20,063 bases of DNA from a virus: the IMG/VR virus record IMGVR_UViG_3300022602_000514, positions 1 to 20,063 of that record. One strand, 5' to 3'. The stretch's first letter is position 1. Every line of letters starts with the position of its first letter. The notes beneath the pieces were generated by a model. The model was not told where the DNA came from. It ran no database searches and was given only the letters and a program-made list of their open reading frames with translations. The position numbers and the translations under genes were made by a program. This document shows, one piece after another, positions 14,136 through 20,063 of the stretch.

Positions 14136-14561
14136 ATGAAGGGTCATAAGGCACATCACCACGCACATGGCGGCAAGGCTCATCACGCTCACGGCGGTAT
14201 GGCTCACCATGCAAAGCATCGCAAAGCCGGTGGCAAGGCGGAATCGCCTGAACACGGTGTAGACGAGGCTGAAATGGACTTGCGCGACAAGCCTATGGAA
14301 TACAACCACGGCTACCCAGAGCATGAAGCCGAGGCTACCAGCGAGCGCAAGCACGGTGGTCGCGCAAAGCGCAAGCATGGCGGCCATGTCCATAAGCACG
14401 TCGAAATGCACGGCGAACACGCTCACCACCATGCTGGCCGCAAGCCACGCAAGTCTGGTGGCCGCGCTGGCGCAGAGTCGCATCCTTTCACTTCGGCTCA
14501 TGCTGGCACGCCAGCCAAGGGTCGCAAGATCGAAAAGATGACGATGGGTTCTGACGTCTAA
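14136..14561 (+). CDS. His-rich Gly-Gly basic repeat protein
   Basis: A 141-residue protein with 26 histidines (18%) and six copies of a motif of the type x-GG-Lys/Arg-Ala (AHGGKA, AHGGMA, KAGGKA, KHGGRA, KHGGHV, KSGGRA). An acidic middle (EHGVDEAEMDLRD) separates two basic blocks. Residues 97-111 are identical to residues 72-86 of the large repeat protein encoded at 7283. Start ATG 14136 has AAGGAG seven bases upstream; a TTG at 14130 would add two residues but sits too close to that site. Function unknown. His density suggests metal binding or pH-sensitive charge, and the basic charge suggests DNA or polyanion contact. It ends the capsid transcription unit before a terminator. Confidence 0.7.
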   Translation: MKGHKAHHHAHGGKAHHAHGGMAHHAKHRKAGGKAESPEHGVDEAEMDLRDKPMEYNHGYPEHEAEATSERKHGGRAKRKHGGHVHKHVEMHGEHAHHHAGRKPRKSGGRAGAESHPFTSAHAGTPAKGRKIEKMTMGSDV

Positions 14562-14587
14562 TCGTCGGATCTGTTGTTCTAAGTATC

Positions 14588-14612
14588 ACGGGGGCCGTTG
14601 CGCCCCCGTTTT
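14588..14612 (+). terminator. Rho-independent terminator after the capsid cluster
   Basis: An eight-pair stem (ACGGGGGC at 14588-14595 with GCCCCCGT at 14602-14609), a loop of six bases and TTTT at 14609-14612. It separates the His-rich gene from the small basic genes, whose ribosome site follows directly. Confidence 0.8.
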
Positions 14613-14628
14613 ACTAAAGGGGATTAAA

Positions 14629-14871
14629 ATGACTGCTGCTTGGACAAGATCTGAAGGCAAATCTCCATCTGGTGGCTTGAATGCCAAAGGCAGGGCTTCG
14701 GCTCGTGCTGAAGGCCATGATTTGAAAGCCCCTACAAAAGATTCAGATAATCCGCGTCACAAATCATTTTGCGAGCGCATGACCGGCATAAAGCGAAAGA
14801 TGACCGGCTCTGCTGCTGCCGCAGATCCTGATAGCAGGATCAATAAGTCTCTCAGAAAATGGGGGTGTTAA
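14629..14871 (+). CDS. Small basic phage protein, DUF6321-like
   Basis: An 80-residue basic protein. It carries the family pattern AAWTRSEGKSPSGGLNAKGR, LKAPTKDSDNPRHKSFCERM, then DPDSRINKSLRKWGC at the end. I recall this as a widespread phage domain of unknown function (DUF6321), from memory and unchecked. AAAGGGG precedes the ATG. High Lys/Arg content and two Cys suggest nucleic acid or metal contact, but no function is established. The stop overlaps the next start (TAATG). Confidence 0.7.
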   Translation: MTAAWTRSEGKSPSGGLNAKGRASARAEGHDLKAPTKDSDNPRHKSFCERMTGIKRKMTGSAAAADPDSRINKSLRKWGC

Positions 14872-15035
14872 TGTCTGACAAGCCATTTTGGGATAAAGAG
14901 CTGCCAAAAGGCCATCACACAAAGCATCTGTCGCATAAGCAAGAGCAAAATGCTAAAGCTAGAGCGAGGATCGCCGGAAGGCCATATCCGAATTTAATCG
15001 ACAACGCTGCTGCGGCGCGGAAAAAAGGTAAGTAA
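14871..15035 (+). CDS. Very small basic phage protein
   Basis: A 54-residue frame starting at the ATG overlapping the previous stop, so it is probably made by translational coupling. It begins MSDKPFWDKELPKGHH and ends with a basic helix KARARIAGRPYPNLIDNAAA before RKKGK. The KPFW start and GRPYPNLIDN motif recur in small phage proteins I recall next to DUF6321-like genes. Function unknown. The end of its frame provides the AAAGG ribosome site for the next gene three bases on. Confidence 0.65.
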   Translation: MSDKPFWDKELPKGHHTKHLSHKQEQNAKARARIAGRPYPNLIDNAAAARKKGK

Positions 15036-15037
15036 TC

Positions 15038-15808
15038 ATGACCGGTGTCGTCAATCAATCCATTACTCGCGTCGGAGCATATGAGCCTTTCGAGCTGCAA
15101 GTTTCTCGCGGCCAGATCAGCCTTCATTCGACCGTTAGCATTTTTGGTTATCAGGCCGCTATCCCGACGAGCGGTTTTATCCCAGTTTGGGAAAACGCGA
15201 CCGTATATGCTTACCCCGGTTCAGCGATCACCATGACGCTTCTCAGCTCGTCTTCGTCGGATGCGGGCGTTTCGGTTCTGATTAGCGGCCTCGATGCCAA
15301 TTACAATCAGATCTCGGAAACGATCACGTTTACTGCTGGTAACTATACGGGCGTAAATACGACCAATAGCTATTTCCGCATCAATAACATGACGGTCACG
15401 GCTGTTCCTTCGGCGGGTTCATCCAATGTTGGAACAATTAAACTCCAAGATACTGGCAAAACCATTACTTATGCTCAGATCAACATTGGCATTGGTCGCA
15501 CTCAGTCTGCCATTTATACAGTTCCAGCGGGTAACACGTTTTATTTGAAGCGTTCCCAAGGCTGGACGAACATGGTTTATACCTCCGGCTCGTATGGCAC
15601 TTACCGCACCTGGGCTATCAATTCGGCTGGCGTGAATGCTTTGGTCACTCAACGGCCATTCGTTGCTAACTTTGTCAGTGAGCGCTGGTATCCTAATACT
15701 TATGCGGCTAAAACTGACATTCAGTGGCAGATGTCGGCAACCGGCACGGCATACGCTGCTGGTTTTGCTGCTGAAGGCATTTTGGTCGCAAACGACGGCA
15801 CTCTCTAA
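15038..15808 (+). CDS. Putative phage structural protein (beta-rich)
   Basis: A 256-residue Ser/Thr-rich protein. Residues 30-135 contain GFIPVWENATVYAYPGSA and the segment SVLISGLDANYNQISETITF, then YFRINNMTV, a beta-sandwich-like pattern that I recall from podoviral structural proteins. The second half has IYTVPAGNTFYLKRSQGW, resembling a receptor- or tail-surface module. There is no signal peptide or membrane segment. It lies directly before the gp4-like adaptor gene with nine bases between, so a tail or head-tail role is likely. I cannot assign a named family. Confidence 0.65.
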   Translation: MTGVVNQSITRVGAYEPFELQVSRGQISLHSTVSIFGYQAAIPTSGFIPVWENATVYAYPGSAITMTLLSSSSSDAGVSVLISGLDANYNQISETITFTAGNYTGVNTTNSYFRINNMTVTAVPSAGSSNVGTIKLQDTGKTITYAQINIGIGRTQSAIYTVPAGNTFYLKRSQGWTNMVYTSGSYGTYRTWAINSAGVNALVTQRPFVANFVSERWYPNTYAAKTDIQWQMSATGTAYAAGFAAEGILVANDGTL

Positions 15809-15817
15809 GGAGCCAAC

Positions 15818-16771
15818 ATGGCCACTAGCGGCACATACGCATTTAATCCGTCGCTTGGTGAAGTCGTACTGTATGCGTACAACCTTTGCGAGATCCGAAA
15901 TACTGCGCTTGCTCAGGAGCATATGGAAGCCGCTCGTATGGCCACCAATATGCTTCTGTCCAATTGGTCGAACCGTGGCGTAAACCTTTGGGCTGTGGAT
16001 CTTCAGACCGTCCAATTTGATCAGACGCCAGCGACGTTGTCTGCTTCGGGTAATGGCACGACAGCCACCATTACCTATACGACGCCAAATACTCCGATCT
16101 ATCCGGTAGGATCTCAAATCACTGTGTCCGGCGTTACGCCAACGGGGTACAATGGGACTTACACAGTTACTGCATCTGCTAATGGCTCCGTGTCTTACTT
16201 TAATTCTACTACTGGTTCCCAGACGGTAGCAGGAACCATTGATACGTCAGACGGATCCCCTACGGCCTCATATTCTGTCGATCAAAGCACTGTTGTGCTG
16301 CTCGATGCTTATGTGACGACGACACAATCGTCTTCTCAGCCAATTGATCGCATTATCCTGCCGGTTTCCCGCACCGAATATGCATCTTATCCGAATAAGC
16401 AGCAGACGGGATTCCCGACGGTCTTCTGGTATGACCGATTGATTGATTCCAGCCGCTCTACGGGGTCGCCTGGGGCTTCTGTAACGCTTTGGCCGGTTCC
16501 AGATGGTACTTCGTCGCAGTCTTTAAGCTACTACCGGGTACGCCAGATCCAAGACAGCGCCTTTACAGGCGGCCAAACGGTGGAAATACCGTACCTTTGG
16601 CTCGAAGCATTTGCGTATGCCCTGGCTGCTCGCCTTGCAATCATCTGGAATCCTCAGAAGTCCGTACTTTTGAAGCCATTGGCTGATGAAGCCTACGCTG
16701 TGGCTGCCGAACAAAACGTGGAAACCGCGCAACAGTACATTTCCCCGCAGATCAGCGGCTATTATAGGTAA
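15818..16771 (+). CDS. P22 gp4-like tail accessory factor / DNA stabilisation protein with inserted beta-domain
   Basis: The head-to-tail adaptor that binds under the portal ring and helps retain packaged DNA, 317 residues. The family core is split. Residues 1-69 hold FNPSLGEVVLYAYNLCEIRN, EHMEAARMATNMLLSNWSNR and WAVDLQTV. Residues 148-317 hold STVVLLDAYV, DRIILPVSRTEYASYPNKQQ, GFPTVFWYDRL, VTLWPVPDG, YYRVRQIQDS, and WLEAFAYALAARLA. Between them, about 70-147, is an extra domain (VGSQITVSGVTPTGYNGTYT). Relatives I recall run straight from the VDLQ segment to the LDAY strand, so this looks like a domain insertion. GGAG precedes the ATG. This family is the main evidence for a short-tailed virion. 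Confidence 0.85.
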   Translation: MATSGTYAFNPSLGEVVLYAYNLCEIRNTALAQEHMEAARMATNMLLSNWSNRGVNLWAVDLQTVQFDQTPATLSASGNGTTATITYTTPNTPIYPVGSQITVSGVTPTGYNGTYTVTASANGSVSYFNSTTGSQTVAGTIDTSDGSPTASYSVDQSTVVLLDAYVTTTQSSSQPIDRIILPVSRTEYASYPNKQQTGFPTVFWYDRLIDSSRSTGSPGASVTLWPVPDGTSSQSLSYYRVRQIQDSAFTGGQTVEIPYLWLEAFAYALAARLAIIWNPQKSVLLKPLADEAYAVAAEQNVETAQQYISPQISGYYR

Positions 16772-16776
16772 ATGTC

Positions 16777-17520
16777 ATGGCCTATGCGTCGAGATCGGGC
16801 AGAGCTAGGACAAGCAGCAGGAATCCACAGGCATTTGGTATCTGTGATCGCTGCGGCTTTACCTATAACCACGTCAATTTGCAGTGGCAGTTTGACTATG
16901 CCGGTGCTGGCCTGATCAACAAGCGCATTTTGGTCTGCAATCCTTGTTACGATACGCCGCAAGCCCAGCTTCGCGCTATCATCGTGCCGTCGGATCCTAT
17001 TCCGATCATGAATCCGCGTGTCGAGAATTGGGCTGAAGCGGAAACAAACGATGTAACCACGAACGCGCCGACCGTATATGATCCAACTACCGGTATTCCT
17101 GTCCCATCGACGACAAATATCGTCACTCAAGACGGTATCAATGTGACCATGCAGGTGGTTGGCAAGCCTACCGGCCTGTCTCAGAACGCGGTTATGCCGT
17201 TATTCGAGAAGTCGGCTTACAATGTGCAGCTAAATCCGACGTCCATATCATCGACGGGAACAAGCACAGTGACAGTGACGTTCCCTGCACCTGGACACGG
17301 CCTTGTTACCAATGATCAAATTGCGGTCGAAGGGCTTCTGGATAATAACGCTGATGGCATTTACAGCGTCACGGTTACGAATCCGTTGTTCTTCACCTAT
17401 CAGACAAACAATGCTATACCAGTGAAGGCAGGTGGACTGCTCCAAGGCACGACCTTGATGGTCACTGCATTGGTTGGCTTGCCTTACAATTACAATCAAA
17501 TACCGCTTACCGGGGTTTAA
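16777..17520 (+). CDS. Cys4 (zinc-ribbon-like) phage protein with C-terminal beta-domain
   Basis: A 247-residue protein. The N-terminal half carries CDRCG (Cys23, Cys26) and CNPC (Cys54, Cys57), a likely zinc-binding pair of knuckles around YNHVNLQWQFDYAG, followed by AIIVPSDPIPIMNPR. I recall this module directly after gp4-like genes in podoviruses. After a Thr/Pro linker (90-150) comes a beta-domain at about 152-230 (GHGLVTNDQIAVEGLLDN, then GIYSVTV) resembling those inserted in the two other structural proteins here. It starts five bases after the adaptor gene and ends one base before the fibre gene. A tail-assembly role is inferred from context. Confidence 0.72.
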   Translation: MAYASRSGRARTSSRNPQAFGICDRCGFTYNHVNLQWQFDYAGAGLINKRILVCNPCYDTPQAQLRAIIVPSDPIPIMNPRVENWAEAETNDVTTNAPTVYDPTTGIPVPSTTNIVTQDGINVTMQVVGKPTGLSQNAVMPLFEKSAYNVQLNPTSISSTGTSTVTVTFPAPGHGLVTNDQIAVEGLLDNNADGIYSVTVTNPLFFTYQTNNAIPVKAGGLLQGTTLMVTALVGLPYNYNQIPLTGV

Positions 17521-17522
17521 GA

Positions 17523-20063
17523 ATGGCGAACATCACCTTAACCAATCTGCCTACGGTAACGTCCTTGAACGGCACAGAGCCGCTTCTTGGCGTTCAGTCT
17601 AATGCATCAGTGCAAATTACGACGAAGCAGATTGCTTTGTACACCCTCGATCTATTTGGCAACGGCCTGCCTATTACTGTGCCTAATGGTGGCACGGGGC
17701 AATCCTCATTTACATCAAACGCAATTTTGATCGGCAATGGCACTGGGGCGCTACAGGTTGTCCCGCCACCCGCTGGCAATAACTATGTTCTTGTTGGGTC
17801 TTCGGGGTCTGCGCCGACATGGAAGCCGACAATCCCAGTAACGGCTGGTGTTGACAGCATCGCATTTGGCACTACGGGGCTTACTCCATCTGCGGCCACG
17901 GCTGGCGTTGTCACGGTTGCCGGAACGCTAGTTGCGGCCAACGGAGGCACAGGGCAATCTTCCTACGCAATTGGCGATCTGCTTTATGCATCATCGACCA
18001 CGGCGCTTTCTAAGCTGTCTGACGTAGCCACAGGATCGGTTTTGATCTCCGGCGGCGTTGGTGTAGCGCCTTCCTATTCATCGTCGCCAACGCTTACAGG
18101 CACCACGACATCAGCGTTCTTCGTTGCCAACGGCACAATCACTGGAGCCTTAACCCAAGGCGCATATGCCTATGGCACGTTGGGCTATTCCGATATCAAC
18201 ATTTACTCTTCGTTCACCTCATCGGTTAACAATTACACGCAAACCATTCTTCAAAATACCAATTCTGGCGCAGCGGCGTCGGTAAACCACATTATTTCAA
18301 ATAACCTCGGCACAGCCTCGACGTTCTTTGGAGAGTTCGGTATGAACTCTTCAAACTTCTCTGGCACGGGGTCATTTAACCTTCCTAATGCTGTTTACCT
18401 CGACGCCACGTCCGCCGACCTTGCTATCGGCACCACAACGGCCAACGCGATCCACTTTGTTGTCAACAATGGCGCAACCGATGCCATGACCATTGGAACT
18501 AGCGGTGCCATCACTGCTGGCGTCTGGAATGGCTCAACGATTGGCGTTGGTTATGGCGGTACAGGAACAACAACGTCTACGGGTACGGGGTCCGTGGTGT
18601 TGTCAAATTCACCAACACTTGTAACTCCGACGCTTGGGGCAGCGTCTGCCACCAGCGTTTCTATGACATCTGGTACGGTTTCAAGCACACCAGTCAATCC
18701 AACGGATATTGCAAATAAATCCTATGTGGATTCGGTTGCTCAGGGATTGGATGTAAAATCTCCAGTTCTTGTTGGGACAACAGCAAATATTACATTGTCT
18801 GGAGAACAGACAATTGATGGAATTTTAACATCTTCCAGCAGAGTCTTGGTTAAAAACCAGACAACGCAATCACAGAACGGAATTTATGTCTCCTCTTCTG
18901 GAACATGGAGCCGTTCTTCTGACGCAAATACATGGAACCAATTGGTTTCAGCATTTGTTTTTGTTGAAGAGGGGACAACACAGGCTGATACTGGTTGGGT
19001 CTGTACGGTTGATCCGGGCGGAACTTTGGGAACTACGCCTGTTACTTGGGCGCAATTCTCTGGTGCGGGAACTTACCAAGCTGGTACAGGGCTTACATTA
19101 TCAGGCAACGTATTCAGCATCACCAATACGACTGTTACGGCAAATTCTTACGGTTCTTCTACCGCCATACCGACATTTACGGTTAATGCTCAAGGCCAAT
19201 TAACTGCGGCATCTACGGCGGCGGTTGTTGCTCCTGCTGGAACGCTATCTGGTACAACCCTTAATTCTACGGTTGTCTCGTCGTCATTGACCAGTGTCGG
19301 AACGATTGGGACAGGTGTTTGGCAAGGCACGGCGGTTGGCGCGGCTTATGGCGGCACGGGCGCAACAACACTCACATCAAATGGTGTTTTATACGGAAAT
19401 GGAACAGGCGCAATCCAAGCCACAGCGGTTGGGGCGACGGGTCAAGTTTTAATTGGAAATACGGGCGCTGCCCCTTCTTGGTCTAATGCTACATCGGTTG
19501 CTGTTACATCCATCAACTTTGGCACAACAGGCCTTACTCCATCTACAGCCACACAGGGAGCTGTAACAGTTGCGGGTACATTAATTGCGGCAAATGGTGG
19601 TACGGGTCAATCATCTTATACGATCGGCGATTTGCTATACGCGTCGTCTTCGACAGTGTTGTCTAAGTTAGCCGATGTTGCGACGGGTTCCGTATTGGTT
19701 TCGGGAGGTGTTGGTACTGCTCCTGCCTATTCGGCTACGCCGACGCTTACATCTTTGACTGCTGCATCCCATTTTGGTGGGACCACGTCTTCTTCGTCTT
19801 TGACTCTGCAATCAACTACCGGTGCAGGAGCGACTGATAGCATTCTCTTTAAGACAGGCAATAATGGTGCTGTAACGGCTCTGACAATTGCTTCCAACGG
19901 TAATGCTACGTTCCTAAGTACGTCAACAACTGCCATTGGTACATTGTCTCTCACGAATGCCTTGACAGTTGCAAGTGGTGGTACGGGCGCGGCTACATTT
20001 ACGGCTAATGGCATCATTTATGGTAATGGAACAAGTGCGCTTGGCGTTACGGGCGTTGGAACT
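17523..20063 (+). CDS. Tail fibre protein, repeat-rich (3' partial)
   Basis: The frame opens at ATG 17523 and has no stop to the window end: 847 codons visible. The start MANITLTNLPTVTSLNGTEP resembles fibre N termini that attach to the tail. The rest is Thr/Ser/Gly-rich with six GGTG units (residues 56, 141, 345, 610, 692, 819), usually in the form A-x-GGTGQSS followed by a short beta unit such as LLYA or IYGNGT. Residues 398-516 form a separate module (NKSYVDSVAQGLDVKSPV, RVLVKNQT, QNGIYV, FVFVEEGT, DTGWV) known from many fibres. An 81-residue block occurs twice (112-192 and 663-743). The protein is presumably a trimeric host-binding fibre; the receptor-binding tip and any chaperone lie outside the window. 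Confidence 0.85.
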   Translation, partial: MANITLTNLPTVTSLNGTEPLLGVQSNASVQITTKQIALYTLDLFGNGLPITVPNGGTGQSSFTSNAILIGNGTGALQVVPPPAGNNYVLVGSSGSAPTWKPTIPVTAGVDSIAFGTTGLTPSAATAGVVTVAGTLVAANGGTGQSSYAIGDLLYASSTTALSKLSDVATGSVLISGGVGVAPSYSSSPTLTGTTTSAFFVANGTITGALTQGAYAYGTLGYSDINIYSSFTSSVNNYTQTILQNTNSGAAASVNHIISNNLGTASTFFGEFGMNSSNFSGTGSFNLPNAVYLDATSADLAIGTTTANAIHFVVNNGATDAMTIGTSGAITAGVWNGSTIGVGYGGTGTTTSTGTGSVVLSNSPTLVTPTLGAASATSVSMTSGTVSSTPVNPTDIANKSYVDSVAQGLDVKSPVLVGTTANITLSGEQTIDGILTSSSRVLVKNQTTQSQNGIYVSSSGTWSRSSDANTWNQLVSAFVFVEEGTTQADTGWVCTVDPGGTLGTTPVTWAQFSGAGTYQAGTGLTLSGNVFSITNTTVTANSYGSSTAIPTFTVNAQGQLTAASTAAVVAPAGTLSGTTLNSTVVSSSLTSVGTIGTGVWQGTAVGAAYGGTGATTLTSNGVLYGNGTGAIQATAVGATGQVLIGNTGAAPSWSNATSVAVTSINFGTTGLTPSTATQGAVTVAGTLIAANGGTGQSSYTIGDLLYASSSTVLSKLADVATGSVLVSGGVGTAPAYSATPTLTSLTAASHFGGTTSSSSLTLQSTTGAGATDSILFKTGNNGAVTALTIASNGNATFLSTSTTAIGTLSLTNALTVASGGTGAATFTANGIIYGNGTSALGVTGVGT
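17856..18098 (+). repeat. Tail fibre duplicated block, copy 1
   Basis: Residues 112-192 of the fibre. By hand alignment 67 of 81 residues are identical to copy 2 at 19509-19751 with no gaps. It contains one GGTGQSS unit and the segment GDLLYASSTTALSKLSDVAT. Confidence 0.88.
19509..19751 (+). repeat. Tail fibre duplicated block, copy 2
   Basis: Residues 663-743 of the fibre, aligned without gaps to copy 1. Most codons differ at third positions, so the duplication is not recent and the protein sequence has been held. Confidence 0.88.

Noticed and set aside
18886-19203. A 105-codon plus-strand frame inside the fibre region
   Set aside because: It is out of frame with the fibre, which is continuous from 17523 to the window end, and it shows no protein-like motif.

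Overview
The window is the morphogenesis (virion) half of a tailed double-stranded DNA phage or prophage. All 20 genes run on the + strand with gaps of a few bases or stop/start overlaps, and several products belong to recognisable tailed-phage families. A P22 gp4-like tail accessory factor with a P22-type portal points to a short-tailed (podovirus-like) virion; no tape measure or tail sheath gene is in the window. The host cannot be read directly. The ParB-methyltransferase fusion, the terminase pair and the Gly-Gly basic proteins resemble, from memory, phages of Alphaproteobacteria and environmental podoviruses, so that placement is inference.

Layout. 1-3347: packaging block, with a ParB-DNA methyltransferase fusion (5' end cut by the window), small terminase and large terminase. 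3389-7257: portal, followed by a protein carrying a zeta-toxin-like P-loop kinase domain. 7283-9199: a large basic protein full of Gly-Gly-Lys/Arg repeats, closed by a terminator at 9239. 9305-11461: a small protein, a GroES-like co-chaperonin, a scaffold-like coiled-coil protein and a conserved phage protein, closed by a terminator at 11471. 11492-14561: a candidate promoter and tandem leader hairpins, then a decoration-like protein, the major capsid protein, another surface-type beta protein and a His-rich basic protein, closed by a terminator at 14588. 14629-17520: two small basic proteins, a structural protein, the gp4-like adaptor and a Cys4 protein. 17523-20063: a repeat-rich tail fibre that is still open at the window end (847 codons visible).

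How it works together: the terminase packages DNA through the portal. The capsid protein is probably assembled on the scaffold-like protein with help from the co-chaperonin. The gp4-like protein and its neighbours close the portal and carry the fibre.

The less ordinary features are: (i) a zeta-like kinase module inside an AT-rich patch of the gene next to portal; (ii) a Gly-Gly basic motif shared by separate proteins, including an identical 15-residue block encoded with only synonymous differences; (iii) one small beta-domain placed in three different structural proteins; (iv) strong GATC over-representation that starts where base composition changes inside the small terminase gene; (v) a predicted transcript start that falls exactly on a 5'-terminal hairpin ahead of the capsid genes. 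No stretch over 300 bases lacks a gene; the longest gap is 11462-11636. I saw no tRNA, rRNA, CRISPR array, insertion sequence or attachment site.
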